A stretch of 64,000 bases of DNA, taken from Methylobacter marinus A45 (GTDB lineage Bacteria; Pseudomonadota; Gammaproteobacteria; Methylococcales; Methylomonadaceae). Positions 17,272 through 28,546 of the stretch are shown in pieces. Where the stretch lies: the NCBI RefSeq assembly GCF_000383855.1, contig NZ_KB912877.1, positions 2,871,579 to 2,935,578 on the forward strand, in the 5' to 3' direction. Position numbers and translations under genes: made by a program. Within the stretch, counting starts at the first letter, position 1, and each line of letters starts with the position of its first letter. The notes beneath the pieces were generated by a model. That model was not told the origin of the DNA. It did not search any database and was given only the letters and a program-made list of their open reading frames with translations.

Positions 17272-19446
17272 CTAAGCTTTGACCCGCGTGATTTTCAGTA
17301 CGATCGATAATTCCTTCAGCCTGCGCATGATCCGGGCCAGATGCACACGGTCCTTGACCGTCAAGGTGATCAAGTCGACGGAAACGCGGTCATCCTGGTC
17401 GACCACGGTGACATTTTCGATGTTTGAATTCAATTCGGAGATCGTCGATGCGATTGTCGCCAGGGAGCCGCGCTGATTCAGTATTTCTATGCGAATTTCG
17501 GCCGGGAAGTCGCCGATGGCATCCGGACTCCATTCCACATCCAGCCAGCTGGTCTGTTTTTTTCTGGCATCAATGCGGTTGCGACATTCATGGTGATGCA
17601 CAACAATGCCGCGGCCGGGATTGAAAAAGCCGATGATCGAATCGCCCGGAATCGGCCGGCAGCATTTTGCCAGCGTGATGACCATGCCTTCGGTGCCCTT
17701 GATGATCAGCGGGTTTCTTACGCCGCTATCGCTGTTATCGAGTTTGACTGCCGCGTGCACGTCGTCCTGCGTGAGGCGCTTGGCAATCAGGAACGGCATT
17801 TTGTTGCCCAGCCCGATGTCTTCGAGCAGTTCATCCAGGCTCTGAATGGACATCGCATCGAGCAGCCCCAGTATCCGGTCCTGCTCGATGTTTTCAAGAT
17901 GCAAATGCATGGCTTGCAGCTCTTTTTCCAGCAAACGGCGGCCGAGATTGATGGCTTCCTGTTGCTTGAAATGCTTTAGATAGGTACGTATGCTGGAACG
18001 GGCCTTGGCGGTAATGACATAGTTGAGCCACAGCGGGTTGGGCCGGGCCCAGGAGGCGGTAATGACCTCCACCGTGACGCCGTTTTCCAGCGTCGATTGC
18101 AGCGGCACCAGCTGCTTGTCGATGCGGGCGGAAACGCAGGCATTGCCGATATCGGTATGGACGGCATAGGCGAAATCAATAATGGTCGCGCCGCGCGGCA
18201 ATTTGATAATGCCGCCCTGCGGTGTAAACACGAACACTTCCTGCGGGAAAAGATCGACTTTCAGGTTATCGATGAACTCCAGCGAATCGCCGGCCGATTT
18301 CTGAATTTCCAGCAACTCCCTGAGCCATTCGTTGGCGCCAGCCTGAAATTTTTCGGATTTGTCGTCATCGGATTTGTACAGCCAGTGCGCGGCAATGCCC
18401 GATTCCGACATGCGGTGCATTTCGTGCGTTCTGATCTGGATTTCAATGGGCACGCCGTAAGGACCGATCAGGATGGTGTGTAGGGATTGATAACCATTGG
18501 CCTTGGGCAGGGCGATGTAATCCTTGAACCGGCCCGGAATCGGTTTGTACAGGTTGTGTGCGATGCCTAATACACGATAACAATTGTCGACATTGTCGCA
18601 ATAAATCCTGAAGGCATAGACATCGAAAACATCGGAAAAAGAAATTTTTTTGTTCAGCATTTTCTGGTAAATGCTGTAAAGATTTTTTTCCCGTCCAGCC
18701 ACTTCACAGTGCAGTCCGGCCTGTTCCAGGCGGTTTTTTATCGCGCTTTCAATAGTGTCGACAATCTTGCGGCGATTGCCGCGGGCTTTTCTGACCGCGT
18801 TCTTTAAAATGGCATGGCGCAAGGGATACAGCGCCTCAAAGCCCAGCGACTCAAGCTTGTGCCGGATATTGTTCATGCCCAGGCGATTGGCGATGGGGGC
18901 ATAAATATCCAGCGTTTCGCGGGCGATGCGGCGCTTTTTTTCCACCTTCATGGCACCGAGAGTCTGCATGTTGTGCAGCCGGTCCGCCAGTTTAACCATG
19001 ATGACGCGCAAATCCTTGGCCATGGCCATAAACATTTTGCGGACATTCTCGGCCTGCGCTTCGGCGTGCGATTTGCTATCGATTTTGGTGAGCTTGGTGA
19101 CGCCGTCGACCAGTTCCGCCACTTCCGGGCCGAACTGGTTGGCTAATTCTTTTTTGCTGATCGGGGTGTCTTCAATGACATCGTGCAGAATCGCCGCCAT
19201 GATGCCATGCGCATCCATGCGCATTTCAGCCAGGCTGATGGCAACGGAAATAGGGTGGCAGATATAGGCTTCGCCACTTTTGCGAAATTGGCCGGCATGA
19301 GCGGAGGCGCTGAATTCATAGGCACGGACAATTTCATCGATCTGGGACTGATCCAGATAGCCGCTCAAAGTTTCGCACAAACGCCGGATCAGTTTGTCCT
19401 GAGGGCGTTCAAGCTCAATTGTGTCGGCTATATTCAACATGGTCAA
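17272..19446 (-). CDS. spoT: Bifunctional (p)ppGpp synthetase/hydrolase
   Basis: Controls the alarmone level of the stringent response. The 724 residues contain in order: an HD hydrolase domain (HPISVAISLAEM ... ILHDVIEDT, residues 40-200), a synthetase domain (RFKDYIALPKANGYQSLHT, IEIQIRT, about 240-360), TGS (VFVFTPQGGIIKLPRGATIIDFAY, about 405-465), a zinc-finger/CC motif (LAKCCRPIPGD) and a C-terminal ACT domain. The intact HD motif supports SpoT rather than a synthetase-only RelA. It lies 17 bases after rpoZ. Confidence 0.97.
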   Translation of the reverse strand: MTMLNIADTIELERPQDKLIRRLCETLSGYLDQSQIDEIVRAYEFSASAHAGQFRKSGEAYICHPISVAISLAEMRMDAHGIMAAILHDVIEDTPISKKELANQFGPEVAELVDGVTKLTKIDSKSHAEAQAENVRKMFMAMAKDLRVIMVKLADRLHNMQTLGAMKVEKKRRIARETLDIYAPIANRLGMNNIRHKLESLGFEALYPLRHAILKNAVRKARGNRRKIVDTIESAIKNRLEQAGLHCEVAGREKNLYSIYQKMLNKKISFSDVFDVYAFRIYCDNVDNCYRVLGIAHNLYKPIPGRFKDYIALPKANGYQSLHTILIGPYGVPIEIQIRTHEMHRMSESGIAAHWLYKSDDDKSEKFQAGANEWLRELLEIQKSAGDSLEFIDNLKVDLFPQEVFVFTPQGGIIKLPRGATIIDFAYAVHTDIGNACVSARIDKQLVPLQSTLENGVTVEVITASWARPNPLWLNYVITAKARSSIRTYLKHFKQQEAINLGRRLLEKELQAMHLHLENIEQDRILGLLDAMSIQSLDELLEDIGLGNKMPFLIAKRLTQDDVHAAVKLDNSDSGVRNPLIIKGTEGMVITLAKCCRPIPGDSIIGFFNPGRGIVVHHHECRNRIDARKKQTSWLDVEWSPDAIGDFPAEIRIEILNQRGSLATIASTISELNSNIENVTVVDQDDRVSVDLITLTVKDRVHLARIMRRLKELSIVLKITRVKA

Positions 19447-19463
19447 TTCAATACGGTCAGGGC

Positions 19464-19703
19464 TTAAAACATGGTGCCGGTATCGTGATTCTCGCCAGCG
19501 CGATGCAGCAGGTTGACATTTTCAGGGGTGACATGGCCCGCCGCGATTTCACGTAATGCGACAACCGTATCTTTGTCTTTGTTGCGCGTAACGAATTCAT
19601 CCGCGCCTTTGCTGAGCTGACGCGCCCGGGTGCTGGCTAATAAAACCAGCTTAAAGCGGTTTTCTACGTTTTCTAAACAATCTTCGATCGTGACTCTGGC
19701 CAT
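19464..19703 (-). CDS. rpoZ: RNA polymerase omega subunit
   Basis: 79-residue omega subunit, with the conserved start [20 protein letters not shown] and the [11 protein letters not shown] block that contacts beta prime. It heads the rpoZ-spoT transcription unit. gmk, its usual upstream neighbour, is not here; pgk lies upstream instead. Confidence 0.96.
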   Translation of the reverse strand: MARVTIEDCLENVENRFKLVLLASTRARQLSKGADEFVTRNKDKDTVVALREIAAGHVTPENVNLLHRAGENHDTGTMF

Positions 19704-19838
19704 TTTTTAAACCTAATAAATTAAGAAAATCAATCCATTTGACCGGACTGATGGAGAACCGTTTCATTTCTGCCATCTTAAGCTGACTGAAAGGGAGGAG
19801 CGGTGCATTATATAAAAAACACCGCCGGACTTAAACCT

Positions 19839-21011
19839 CTATGCTCGTGATTTTAAAATAGAAACGGCCGGAAGTTCCTTGCCTTCAAGAAATTCAAGGA
19901 AGGCGCCGCCGCCCGTGGAAGTATAAGAGATATCATCATTAATGCCGTATTTGTCGATGGCCGCGAGCGTATCGCCGCCGCCGGCGATCGAGAAGGCGCT
20001 GCTTTCGGCAATAGCCTTGGCCAGCGACTTTGTACCGTTGCCGAACTGGTCGAACTCGAACACGCCGACCGGGCCGTTCCAGACGATAGTGCCGGCCGAT
20101 TTCAGCAATTGCGCATAGTGTTTTGCCGTTTCGGGGCCGATGTCCATAATCAAGTCATCGGCTTCAACGTCCTCGACTTTCTTAACTGAAGCGATGGCGG
20201 TTTCCGAGAATTCCTTCGCGCAAACGACATCGACCGGTATGGGAATGTCCGAGCTGTTGCGCCTGGCCTGTTCAATCAGCTGTTTGGCCTCTTCAACCAG
20301 GTCTTCTTCGTACAGCGATTTGCCGACCGGAAAACCCGCGGCTGCAATAAAGGTATTGGCAATACCGCCGCCGACGATCAGTTGATCGACTTTTTCAGAC
20401 AACGATTTCAGGACCGTCAGTTTAGTCGATACTTTGGAGCCGCCGACAATGGCGACCAACGGTTTGACCGGCGTTTCCAGCGCCTTGCCCAGCGCGTCCA
20501 GTTCGCTGGCCAATAAAGGGCCGGCACAAGCGACAGGCGCGTACTTGGCGACGCTGTGCGTCGAGGCCTGCGCCCGGTGCGCGGTGCCGAAGGCATCCAT
20601 GACAAAAACATCGCAGAGCGCGGCCATTTTGCGGCCCAATTCATCGCTGTTTTTACCTTCGCCGGCGTTAAAGCGCACGTTTTCGCACAGTACGACTTCG
20701 CCGGGCTTGATGTCAATGCCGTCCAGCCAGTCTTTTTCCAGTCTGACAGGCTGGCCGAGCAATTCCGACAAACGCTCGGCCACCGGTTTCAATGACGCGT
20801 CTTCCGAATACTGGCCTTCAACGGGCCGGCCCAGATGTGACAGCAACATGACGGCGGCGCCTGCCTCCAGGGCTTGTTTAATTGTTGGCACGCTGGCCTG
20901 AATGCGGATGTCGCTGGTGACCTTGCCGTTTTTCACGGGCACATTCAAATCCTGGCGAATCAGTACGCGTTTGCCTGATAAACCCAGATCGACCATTCTC
21001 TTAATCGACAT
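19839..21011 (-). CDS. pgk: Phosphoglycerate kinase
   Basis: Transfers phosphate from 1,3-bisphosphoglycerate to ADP in glycolysis, or the reverse in carbon fixation. The 390 residues match bacterial Pgk: [11 protein letters not shown] near residue 20, LLSHLGRP near 58, the hinge region and the nucleotide-binding GGGDTLAAI near residue 350. CAGGAG precedes the ATG. Monocistronic by spacing. Confidence 0.97.
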   Translation of the reverse strand: MSIKRMVDLGLSGKRVLIRQDLNVPVKNGKVTSDIRIQASVPTIKQALEAGAAVMLLSHLGRPVEGQYSEDASLKPVAERLSELLGQPVRLEKDWLDGIDIKPGEVVLCENVRFNAGEGKNSDELGRKMAALCDVFVMDAFGTAHRAQASTHSVAKYAPVACAGPLLASELDALGKALETPVKPLVAIVGGSKVSTKLTVLKSLSEKVDQLIVGGGIANTFIAAAGFPVGKSLYEEDLVEEAKQLIEQARRNSSDIPIPVDVVCAKEFSETAIASVKKVEDVEADDLIMDIGPETAKHYAQLLKSAGTIVWNGPVGVFEFDQFGNGTKSLAKAIAESSAFSIAGGGDTLAAIDKYGINDDISYTSTGGGAFLEFLEGKELPAVSILKSRA

Positions 21012-21271
21012 AGTAGACTCTCCTGTTTGTGTTATTTATTGGTATTTTTTTACAACTGATTTATGCATTAAACCTGCGCATTCGACCGGGGACATCTGCT
21101 GTCTTTAATGCCGTGCCGCTCGTTTAGCGCGAATATTGCCTGAGGCACAAGTGAATTCGTACAAATATGGGTCCTATATTAGCAGTGCCTCAAAGAAAAG
21201 CCGACCGCTTCTTGCTCTTCTCGCGGGTACTTGACCGGCGACCGGATAAAACTATCCGTACGCCGAATCAG

Positions 21272-22822
21272 TTACCGAAACAAAACCGCCATGCTGATCA
21301 TAACCGCGCTGACCAGAATAGCCCATACCGTCCGGCGATGATTATGTTCCATCTGTTGACGCAGCAGTACCAGTTCGCGGTTGTGCGCTTCGGCATTGGG
21401 CCTGGCGTGAGCGGCATTGTCCAGCGCTTTATAGATCAGTGATGGAATTTCCGGAAATTGCTCGGCCAGTTCCGGAAACTGTTTGACGATTCTGTCGATT
21501 TTGGCTTTAGGCCCCAGGCGCTCATGAAACCATCTTTCCAGGAAAGGCTTGGCGGTTTGCCACAAGTCGAGATCGGGATAGAGCTCGCGCCCCAGTCCTT
21601 CGATGTTGAGCAGGGTTTTCTGCAACAAGACCAGTTGCGGCTGCACGTGCATGTCGAAACGCCGCGCGGTCTGGAACAGGCGCAGCAGCAACTGTCCGAA
21701 AGAAATATCTTTGAGCGGCTTTTCGAAGATCGGCTCGCACACGCTGCGTATGGCCGATTCGAACTCTTCTATGCGGGTTGTGCCGGGGACCCAGCCGGAC
21801 TCGACGTGCATTTGCGCGACCCGGCGGTAATCGCGATTGAAAAAAGCCAGGAAATTCTCGGCCAGGTAGCGCTGATCGGACAGGGACAGGGAGCCGACGA
21901 TGCCGAAATCGACGGCGATGTATTTGGCCGGCAGATCGACGAAAATATTGCCGGGATGCATGTCGGCGTGAAAAAAGTTGTCGCGGAAGACCTGCGTGAA
22001 AAAGATTTCCACGCCGCGTTCGGCCAGCAGCTTGAAATCGGCGCCGCCTTCCCGCAGCGCGGCGATTTCGCCAACCGGAATGCCTTGAATGCGTTCCATG
22101 ACCATGACTTTCTCGCGCGTCAGCGGCCAGTGGATTTCCGGGATGTAAATAATATCCGAGCCCTCGAAGTTGCGGCGCAGTTTGGTCGCATTGGCCGCCT
22201 CCCTGACCAGGTTAAGTTCATCCAGTGTGGTTTTTTCAAACTCGGCAACAACTTCCAGCGCCCGCAGTCGTCTCGCTTCAGGCCAGAATTTTTCGGCGAA
22301 GCGGGCCAGTTCATAAAGCAGGCCTACGTCGGAGTGAATGCGTTCTTCAATATCGGGACGCAAGACCTTGACGACGACCCGCTCACCGCTGTGCAACACG
22401 GCCGTATGCACCTGCGCGACCGAGGCCGAGGCCAAGGGTTCGGGACTGAATTCGGCGAAAGCCTCCGAGATGGGCATGCCGAGTTCCTGTTCAATGATGC
22501 CGCGCGCGGTTTCATTGGGAAACGGCGGAACCCTGTCCTGCAGCTTGACCAGTTCATCGGCAATGTCGTCAGGCAAAAGGTCTTTCCGGGTCGACAGCGC
22601 CTGGCCGAATTTGACATAAATAGGACCCAGGTCTTCCAATGCGCGCCGTATGCGCACGCCACGCGGGGCGGTTTGATGTTTGAGCCAGTAGTTGGGCGAG
22701 AAAACGGCCAGAAAACGAATGGGGCGGAATAAATGGGTTTTTAAAACAATTTCGTCCAGGCCGTGAAAGACCAGGACCCAGTTAATATGGATCAGGCGCA
22801 ATAATAATTTAGGGCGGATCAC
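21272..22822 (-). CDS. ubiB: Ubiquinone biosynthesis ADCK/ABC1 kinase-like protein
   Basis: Membrane-anchored atypical kinase/ATPase of the UbiB family, needed for ubiquinone synthesis. The KxGQ signature ([16 protein letters not shown]) is present, as are [13 protein letters not shown], the catalytic-loop [10 protein letters not shown] and VDFG metal site, and a hydrophobic C-terminal segment. The start is placed at the GTG at 22822, which has AAAGG 8 bases upstream; a TTG at 22882 would add 20 residues with poor family match. It follows ubiJ and belongs to the ubiE-ubiJ-ubiB cluster. Confidence 0.94.
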   Translation of the reverse strand: MIRPKLLLRLIHINWVLVFHGLDEIVLKTHLFRPIRFLAVFSPNYWLKHQTAPRGVRIRRALEDLGPIYVKFGQALSTRKDLLPDDIADELVKLQDRVPPFPNETARGIIEQELGMPISEAFAEFSPEPLASASVAQVHTAVLHSGERVVVKVLRPDIEERIHSDVGLLYELARFAEKFWPEARRLRALEVVAEFEKTTLDELNLVREAANATKLRRNFEGSDIIYIPEIHWPLTREKVMVMERIQGIPVGEIAALREGGADFKLLAERGVEIFFTQVFRDNFFHADMHPGNIFVDLPAKYIAVDFGIVGSLSLSDQRYLAENFLAFFNRDYRRVAQMHVESGWVPGTTRIEEFESAIRSVCEPIFEKPLKDISFGQLLLRLFQTARRFDMHVQPQLVLLQKTLLNIEGLGRELYPDLDLWQTAKPFLERWFHERLGPKAKIDRIVKQFPELAEQFPEIPSLIYKALDNAAHARPNAEAHNRELVLLRQQMEHNHRRTVWAILVSAVMISMAVLFR

Positions 22823-22897
22823 GTATTTACCTTTGGTTTGTAGGCGGGCACGGCTTCTCGCGCTCGCCAAAGAGGGTGTCAATAAGGCAAGGCTGGA

Positions 22898-23524
22898 TTA
22901 TTTCTGCTTTAAATTGGCTAACGCATGGTCCAGACGTTCAACTCTACTTAACAGGCGGTCAAAATCAGTGCGCAATTCATCGACCTGGTGATAAAAAATT
23001 TCCATTTCCGGTCCGGCCGGCAAATCGCGGGTTTCTTCCTGCAGGAATTCCGCGGTATTCAGCCTGAAAGATTCGATGGAATCCTTCCCCCAGCGCTGTC
23101 CGGCGCGGAAAAAGCGGCTGACCTGATGTGCGATAATATCGCCGGTGAAGTGCGACAGTTTTTCTTCCAGATCGATGTCCAGTTTGTCGAACAGTTCTTG
23201 AAATTTACGGCCGGTATGGACATCACCCTCAATTTTCACCTCGCCGGAAAACACTGAGCGCATCGGTTTGGCACTGAGCCCCATCAGGCCCAATGCCCAG
23301 ACCGAACCGGTCAGGCGGGTGTCGGGCTGGCCGGGAAAATGATCCAGGCACTGAATGGATTCTGTCGTCGGACACAGGTAAATGGTTTCATTGAACGGCA
23401 GGATCGTGACGGCAATGACCTTGCCGGCCAACGGTTCCAGAAAATAGCGGCTGTCCTGATCCAGTGCCAGGTACTGGTTAAGCGCGGTTTCCAGCACGCC
23501 GGCCAGTAACGGTTTGATGGCCAT
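22898..23524 (-). CDS. ubiJ: Ubiquinone biosynthesis accessory factor (SCP2 domain)
   Basis: Lipid-binding accessory factor of the aerobic ubiquinone complex. The 208 residues show an N-terminal SCP2-like fold and a C-terminal coiled coil. Its 1-base spacing from ubiE and position directly before ubiB support the assignment, which rests more on context than on motifs. Confidence 0.9.
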   Translation of the reverse strand: MAIKPLLAGVLETALNQYLALDQDSRYFLEPLAGKVIAVTILPFNETIYLCPTTESIQCLDHFPGQPDTRLTGSVWALGLMGLSAKPMRSVFSGEVKIEGDVHTGRKFQELFDKLDIDLEEKLSHFTGDIIAHQVSRFFRAGQRWGKDSIESFRLNTAEFLQEETRDLPAGPEMEIFYHQVDELRTDFDRLLSRVERLDHALANLKQK

Positions 23525-23525
23525 G

Positions 23526-24281
23526 CTAGATTTTATAACCTCTGTGCACGGCCACGATGCCCTGCGTCAAGTTGAAATATTCGCAACGCTCGAAACCGGC
23601 GTTTTCCATCATTTTTTTCAGTTCATCCTGTTTCGGATGCATGCGTATGGATTCGGCCAGGTAGCGGTAGCTGTCTTCATCCTTGGCCACGATCTTGCCG
23701 ATTTTGGGCAGCAGATTAAACGAATAAAAATCGTAGACTTTCTCCGTGACCTTGTCGGTCGGGTGTGAGAATTCCAGCACGATGACGCGGCCGCCGGGTT
23801 TCAATACCCTGTACATGGAACGCAAAGCGGCGTCCTTGTCGGTTACGTTGCGCAGGCCAAAGCCGATGCAGACGCAATCAAAGGTATTGTCCTCAAAGGG
23901 CAGGCATTCGGCATTGACTTGCGCATAGCGGATGTTGCCGATCAGTCCTTTGTCAATCAGGCGATCGCGGCCTGTGCGCAGCATTTCTGAGTTGATATCG
24001 GCCAAAACCACCTGGCCGTCCTTGCCGACGCGTTTTTCGAACAGCATGGTCAGGTCGCCGGTGCCGCCGGCCAGATCGAGCACCCGTTCGTCCTTGCGCA
24101 CATTGCTCAGTTGGACGGCAATGCGCTTCCAGATGCGATGGATGCCCATCGACATCAAATCGTTCATGATGTCGTACTGTCCTGCCACGGAATCAAACAC
24201 GCCGCGCACCAGGTTGACTTTTTCTTCCTTGGCTACCTGTCTGAAACCGAAATGGGTGGTGTTGTCATTTGTCATTGTCAT
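23526..24281 (-). CDS. ubiE: Ubiquinone/menaquinone C-methyltransferase
   Basis: SAM-dependent C-methyltransferase of ubiquinone synthesis. With the ATG at 24281 the product is 251 residues, the E. coli length; the open frame upstream overlaps DUF971 and is spurious. Motifs: [18 protein letters not shown] near residue 30, SAM loop [12 protein letters not shown] near 65, and the family signatures [25 protein letters not shown] and [11 protein letters not shown]. Confidence 0.97.
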   Translation of the reverse strand: MTMTNDNTTHFGFRQVAKEEKVNLVRGVFDSVAGQYDIMNDLMSMGIHRIWKRIAVQLSNVRKDERVLDLAGGTGDLTMLFEKRVGKDGQVVLADINSEMLRTGRDRLIDKGLIGNIRYAQVNAECLPFEDNTFDCVCIGFGLRNVTDKDAALRSMYRVLKPGGRVIVLEFSHPTDKVTEKVYDFYSFNLLPKIGKIVAKDEDSYRYLAESIRMHPKQDELKKMMENAGFERCEYFNLTQGIVAVHRGYKI

Positions 24282-24291
24282 GCTTGGTATG

Positions 24292-24690
24292 TTATTGCTC
24301 TGTAGATGGTGTCGATGCGTTGCGTTGATGGCCGGCTGCCTCCAGGCGCTGCAGGTAGACGGCCCATAAAGCGGGGTATTCCGCGCCCAGTTTGTACAAC
24401 AGATCCCAGGTATAAATGCCGCTGCCATGGCCGTCGCTGAACGCAGGCGCGATGCCATAGTTGCCCATCGGCTTGATTTCCACGATCGTGACGTCTTCCT
24501 TGCCGACCTGCAGCACTTCCTGGCCCGGTGCGTGGCCGACCGCTTCGGCCGAAGGGGTATAGACGCGCAGATATTCATAGGGCAGCGTGAAAACGCTGCC
24601 ATCGTCAAAACTGATTTCAAGCAGGCGGGAAACCTGATGCAGCTTTATTTCAGTAGGTATGGTATTGCAGGGTTGTACAGTCAGGCGCAT
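24292..24690 (-). CDS. DUF971 family protein
   Basis: 132-residue protein of the DUF971 family, related to the N-terminal domain of gamma-butyrobetaine hydroxylases. It shows the pattern [35 protein letters not shown] and [24 protein letters not shown]. Function unknown, perhaps linked to iron-sulfur metabolism in some bacteria. Placed between hslU and ubiE, a frequent arrangement in proteobacteria. Confidence 0.9.
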   Translation of the reverse strand: MRLTVQPCNTIPTEIKLHQVSRLLEISFDDGSVFTLPYEYLRVYTPSAEAVGHAPGQEVLQVGKEDVTIVEIKPMGNYGIAPAFSDGHGSGIYTWDLLYKLGAEYPALWAVYLQRLEAAGHQRNASTPSTEQ

Positions 24691-24694
24691 AAAA

Positions 24695-26020
24695 TTACAG
24701 AATATAACGGCTCAGATCTTCATCCTGAACAAACTCGGCGAGTTGTCCGTCGACATAAGCGGCATCGATAACGATGGATTTTTCAGTGAGGTCGGGCGCG
24801 TCATAGGAAATGTCTTCCAACAGCCGTTCCAGTATCGTATGCAGTCGCCTGGCACCGATGTTTTCCGTTTTTTCATTAACCTGGAAACCCAGTTCGGCAA
24901 TGCGTTGAATGCCGTCGGGAGCAAACGTCACCGAAACGCCTTCCGTCGCCAGCAAAGCTTGATACTGTTCGGTCAATGAAGCATTCGGTTCGGTCAGGAT
25001 GCGCACGAAATCCTCGGCGGTCAGCGCATCGAGTTCGACACGGATGGGAAACCGGCCTTGCAGTTCGGGAATCAGGTCCGAGGGTTTGGTCAAATGGAAG
25101 GCACCGGATGCGATAAACAGGATGTGATCGGTTTTGATGGTGCCGTATTTGGTGCTGACGGTGCTGCCTTCAACCAGCGGCAACAGGTCACGCTGCACGC
25201 CTTCGCGGGAAACTTCGCCGCCGCTGCCGCCCATTTCGGAGCGTTTGCAGATCTTGTCGATTTCATCGAGGAAGACAATGCCGTTCTGTTCGACGGCTTC
25301 CACGGCGCGCAGTTTGATGTCATCTTCATTAACCAGCTTGGCGGCTTCTTCTTCCTGAAGCACCTTTAATGCGTTGCTGACTTTCATCTTGCGGGATTTT
25401 CTTTTGCCCGTGCTCAGGTTTTGGAACATGCCTTGCAACTGGCTAGTCATTTCCTCCATGCCGGGCGGCGCCATGATTTCGACGCCTACCGGGGCTACAT
25501 GCACGTCGACTTCTATTTCCTTGTCATCCAGGTCGCCCTCGCGCAATTTTTTGCGCATTTTCTGACGGGTCGCTTCCTCGGTATCGGACAGCATGCCGCT
25601 GCCGGCTCTTGGTAGCAGAATATCCAGCACCTTTTCCTCGGCCGCATCGTAAGCGCGATTCTGAACTTTTTCCATTTCCGCCATGCGCGTCATTTTAACG
25701 GCGGTGTCGACCAGGTCGCGGATAATCGATTCAACATCGCGGCCGACATAACCAACTTCGGTAAATTTGGTGGCTTCAATTTTAATGAAAGGGGCGTTGG
25801 CCAGACGCGCCAGACGACGAGCGATCTCGGTTTTACCGACGCCGGTAGGTCCGATCATTAAAATATTCTTCGGAGTGATTTCCTCGCGTAAAACGGCATC
25901 AATCTGTTGGCGGCGCCAGCGATTGCGCAACGCGATAGCGACAGAGCGCTTGGCGCTGGCCTGGCCGATAATATGTTTATCCAGCTCGCTTACAATTTCT
26001 TTAGGTGTCATCTGAGTCAT
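24695..26020 (-). CDS. hslU: HslUV protease ATPase subunit
   Basis: AAA+ unfoldase of the HslUV (ClpYQ) protease. 441 residues, with [17 protein letters not shown] at the start, Walker [10 protein letters not shown] near residue 56, an inserted I domain (about 110-240) and Walker B VFLDEID near residue 250. The C-terminal end LSRYIL docks into HslV. Four bases downstream of hslV. Confidence 0.98.
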   Translation of the reverse strand: MTQMTPKEIVSELDKHIIGQASAKRSVAIALRNRWRRQQIDAVLREEITPKNILMIGPTGVGKTEIARRLARLANAPFIKIEATKFTEVGYVGRDVESIIRDLVDTAVKMTRMAEMEKVQNRAYDAAEEKVLDILLPRAGSGMLSDTEEATRQKMRKKLREGDLDDKEIEVDVHVAPVGVEIMAPPGMEEMTSQLQGMFQNLSTGKRKSRKMKVSNALKVLQEEEAAKLVNEDDIKLRAVEAVEQNGIVFLDEIDKICKRSEMGGSGGEVSREGVQRDLLPLVEGSTVSTKYGTIKTDHILFIASGAFHLTKPSDLIPELQGRFPIRVELDALTAEDFVRILTEPNASLTEQYQALLATEGVSVTFAPDGIQRIAELGFQVNEKTENIGARRLHTILERLLEDISYDAPDLTEKSIVIDAAYVDGQLAEFVQDEDLSRYIL

Positions 26021-26024
26021 TCGT

Positions 26025-26573
26025 TTACTCGTTAGGTTCTGCGTCCAATTCTTCGATGGTCAAGTTGTGGTTGGTATAAATACAGATGTCGCCAGCTATT
26101 CTTAACGATCTTTCGACAATTTCGCGGGCGCTCAAATCGGTATTTTCCAGTAAAGCGCGCGCGGCTGCCTGCGCGAAAGCGCCGCCGGAACCGATAGCCA
26201 TCAAGTCATGCTCAGGTTCAATGACATCTCCGGTACCGGAAAGAATCAATGACGTTTTTGCATCGGCAATGGTCAGCAGGGCTTCCAGTTTGCGCAATGC
26301 GCGATCGGTCCTCCAGTCTTTAGCCATTTCGACCGCAGCGCGAGTCAGGTTGCCTCGGTGCTTTTCCAGCTTGCCTTCAAAATGCTCGAACAAGGTGAAC
26401 GCATCCGCCGTAGCGCCGGCAAAACCGGCAATAACCTTGTCGTGGTATAGGCGGCGTACTTTGCGGGCGTTGCCCTTCATGACCGTATTGCCTAAAGTGA
26501 CCTGGCCATCACCGCCAATCACCACTTTGTCGCCGCGGCGAACAGAAAGTATGGTTGTACCTCTAAAACTCAC
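26025..26573 (-). CDS. hslV: HslUV protease peptidase subunit
   Basis: Threonine peptidase of HslUV. The 182-residue product begins at a GTG; after a five-residue propeptide (MSFRG) the catalytic Thr starts [32 protein letters not shown] is the family signature. Operon hslV-hslU-DUF971-ubiE-ubiJ-ubiB on the minus strand. Confidence 0.98.
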   Translation of the reverse strand: MSFRGTTILSVRRGDKVVIGGDGQVTLGNTVMKGNARKVRRLYHDKVIAGFAGATADAFTLFEHFEGKLEKHRGNLTRAAVEMAKDWRTDRALRKLEALLTIADAKTSLILSGTGDVIEPEHDLMAIGSGGAFAQAAARALLENTDLSAREIVERSLRIAGDICIYTNHNLTIEELDAEPNE

Positions 26574-26750
26574 TTTAAAATCCCAAAGTTACGAAAATGA
26601 TGGTGCCAATTCTACATGGTCTGGGTTCAAATGTGGTAAAAAATAAAGTGCTCCGTTTACTTGGTGTAACGGAGATTAAGATTTTTGTGTTTATTGGAAG
26701 TTCAGCAAAATAGGCTATGCTGAGACAAATTTCAAATAAAGGACTCTTTA

Positions 26751-27389
26751 ATGGAAGCGCTGGATCAAATATCAACTACGCTGGCATTGACAATGGGACT
26801 GGCTTGGGCCAGCGGTATCAATCTTTATGCAACCTTGTTTATGCTGGGCTATCTTGCCAATACCGGCAATTTGAATTTGCCGCCGGATTTGCAGATAGTC
26901 GCTAACCCGGTGGTCATGGGGGCGGCCGGGGTTATGTATTTTATTGAGTTTTTCGCTGATAAGGTGCCCGGCGTCGATACCGGTTGGGACACGATACATA
27001 CGTTTATCCGCATCCCTGCCGGCGCGATGCTGGCTGCCGGCGCCGTTGGCGATTTAAATCCGGCGGTTGAGTTGGCGGCGGCAATATTGGGAGGCGGTCT
27101 GGCGGCAGGCACGCATGCAACCAAAGCCGGCACGCGCGTGCTGATCAATACTTCGCCGGAGCCCTTCAGCAACTGGGTTGCATCCGTAGGCGAGGATATT
27201 GCCGTTATTGGCGGGGTTTGGGCTTGTATCAATCATCCACTGCTGTTCTTAGCGGTCCTGGTATTGTTTGTCCTGTTGATGATCTGGTTATTGCCGCGGA
27301 TATGGGCGGGTGTAAAAAAGGTATTCCGCTTTATTATCAATCTGTTTCGAAGGGACGAACGACCGCTGAACGCGGAGTCCCAGGAATAA
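26751..27389 (+). CDS. DUF4126 family membrane protein
   Basis: 212 residues with several hydrophobic, glycine/alanine-rich segments and the DUF4126 pattern: GLAWASGINLYATLFMLG near residue 16, EFFADKVPGVDTGWDTIHTFIRIPAGA near 63 and GTHATKAGTRVLINTSPEPFSNW near 118. Probably an inner-membrane protein of unknown role. It precedes the tRNA-Phe genes. Confidence 0.88.
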   Translation: MEALDQISTTLALTMGLAWASGINLYATLFMLGYLANTGNLNLPPDLQIVANPVVMGAAGVMYFIEFFADKVPGVDTGWDTIHTFIRIPAGAMLAAGAVGDLNPAVELAAAILGGGLAAGTHATKAGTRVLINTSPEPFSNWVASVGEDIAVIGGVWACINHPLLFLAVLVLFVLLMIWLLPRIWAGVKKVFRFIINLFRRDERPLNAESQE

Positions 27390-27451
27390 AATCATATTTT
27401 TTATTGACGGGAATCAGAGAATCGGGTTTAATGGCGCTCTTTTGTAGTACT

Positions 27452-27527
<76 letters not shown>

Positions 27528-27569
27528 TTACAAAAAAATCAACAAGAATAACGGTAACACCTCAAGAAT

Positions 27570-27645
<76 letters not shown>

Positions 27646-27653
27646 TGAATTCC

Positions 27654-27683
27654 AAAGGCTCCGATTTTTTCGGGGCCTTTTTT
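27654..27683 (+). terminator. Terminator of the tRNA-Phe pair
   Basis: Stem AAAGGCTCCGA/TCGGGGCCTTT with a T-rich loop, followed by a run of six T, nine bases after the second tRNA. Confidence 0.85.
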
Positions 27684-27899
27684 GTTTCAGCCGGGAGCAG
27701 GATATATGCCGGCTGGAGCATTCGCCTCAGCTAAAAACCTCAGTAAAGATCGGTATTCTCAAAAATATATTTATAACAGGAATCCTGTTCAGTTAGCGTT
27801 AAGAAATCTGGCATAAAATCTCGCCAAAATAATTAAAACCGAAACTTAACGGTATCGTCCGGTTAGGTTTAACTTGAGTCATTAATGGCGAGGGATAAA

Positions 27900-28274
27900 A
27901 TGAAAAAAATATTCATCTTAACGCAACTGACCCTGGCAATAGCTGGATATTCATCTTACGCGTCTGCTGGAGGTCATCACCATCACCATCACCACCGCGG
28001 TCATCATCACCATCATCATGACAGAGGTTATTATCCGCGCGCAGAGGTTCATCATTATTACGCGCCGCCTGTGGTGCATCATTATCACCCGCAGCCCCAG
28101 GTTAACTATTATCCGGCGCCCTATCCGGGCAGAGGCTACTATGATCAGCGCACGGGGGCAGGGCTTGTCGGCGGTGTCGTAGGCAGTGCCCTGGGGTATG
28201 AAATGGGGCATGGCGATCCAATAGCAGCCGGCCTCGGGGCGGCGGCCGGATCTTATCTCGGTAATCGCTATTAA
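27900..28274 (+). CDS. Secreted His-rich glycine-zipper protein
   Basis: 124 residues with a signal peptide (MKKIFILTQLTLAIAGYSSYASA). A natural polyhistidine region, two runs of seven and six His, lies just after the cleavage site, followed by more His/Tyr/Pro-rich sequence. The C-terminus (AGLVGGVVGSALGYEMG ... AAGLGAAAGSYLGNRY) is a glycine-zipper 2TM domain as in 17-kDa surface antigens. It probably sits in the outer membrane with the His region binding metal. GAGGGATAAA precedes the ATG. The multicopper oxidase 0.6 kb downstream suggests copper, which is inference. Confidence 0.85.
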   Translation: MKKIFILTQLTLAIAGYSSYASAGGHHHHHHHRGHHHHHHDRGYYPRAEVHHYYAPPVVHHYHPQPQVNYYPAPYPGRGYYDQRTGAGLVGGVVGSALGYEMGHGDPIAAGLGAAAGSYLGNRY

Positions 28275-28292
28275 TTCTTCAGGATCATAAAA

Positions 28293-28323
28293 AAACTCCT
28301 GACCCATAGGGTCGGGAGTTTCC
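28293..28323 (+). terminator. Terminator after the His-rich protein gene
   Basis: Stem AAACTCCTGACCC/GGGTCGGGAGTTT with loop ATA, 18 bases after the stop codon. Confidence 0.7.
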
Positions 28324-28402
28324 AAACAGGCTGATAGGATAAACGCATCGGTTTTTCTTTGTTACGCGTTTAAACAAGGTAATTCAGGCGGTAACGCTCG
28401 TC

Positions 28403-28546
28403 TTAATCTTGGTAATGTATCACGTTGCCGGCAATGGCGGCGGATGCAAACAGTATGGTCGAAATAACAAACTCACCTGATATAAAACCAAAAACACCGG
28501 CGATGAAGATCAGGCCGATCAGAATATCTTTTCGAAAGTCATTCAT
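28403..28546 (-). CDS. 47-residue membrane protein
   Basis: Starts MNDFRKDILIGLIFIAGV and has two hydrophobic stretches (residues 8-24 and 27-40) around a short turn, ending VIHYQD. A good ribosome site (AAAGAGGA) precedes the ATG. No family recognised. Codon use and the ribosome site support a real gene; it lies between two probable metal-related genes on the other strand. Confidence 0.6.
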   Translation of the reverse strand: MNDFRKDILIGLIFIAGVFGFISGEFVISTILFASAAIAGNVIHYQD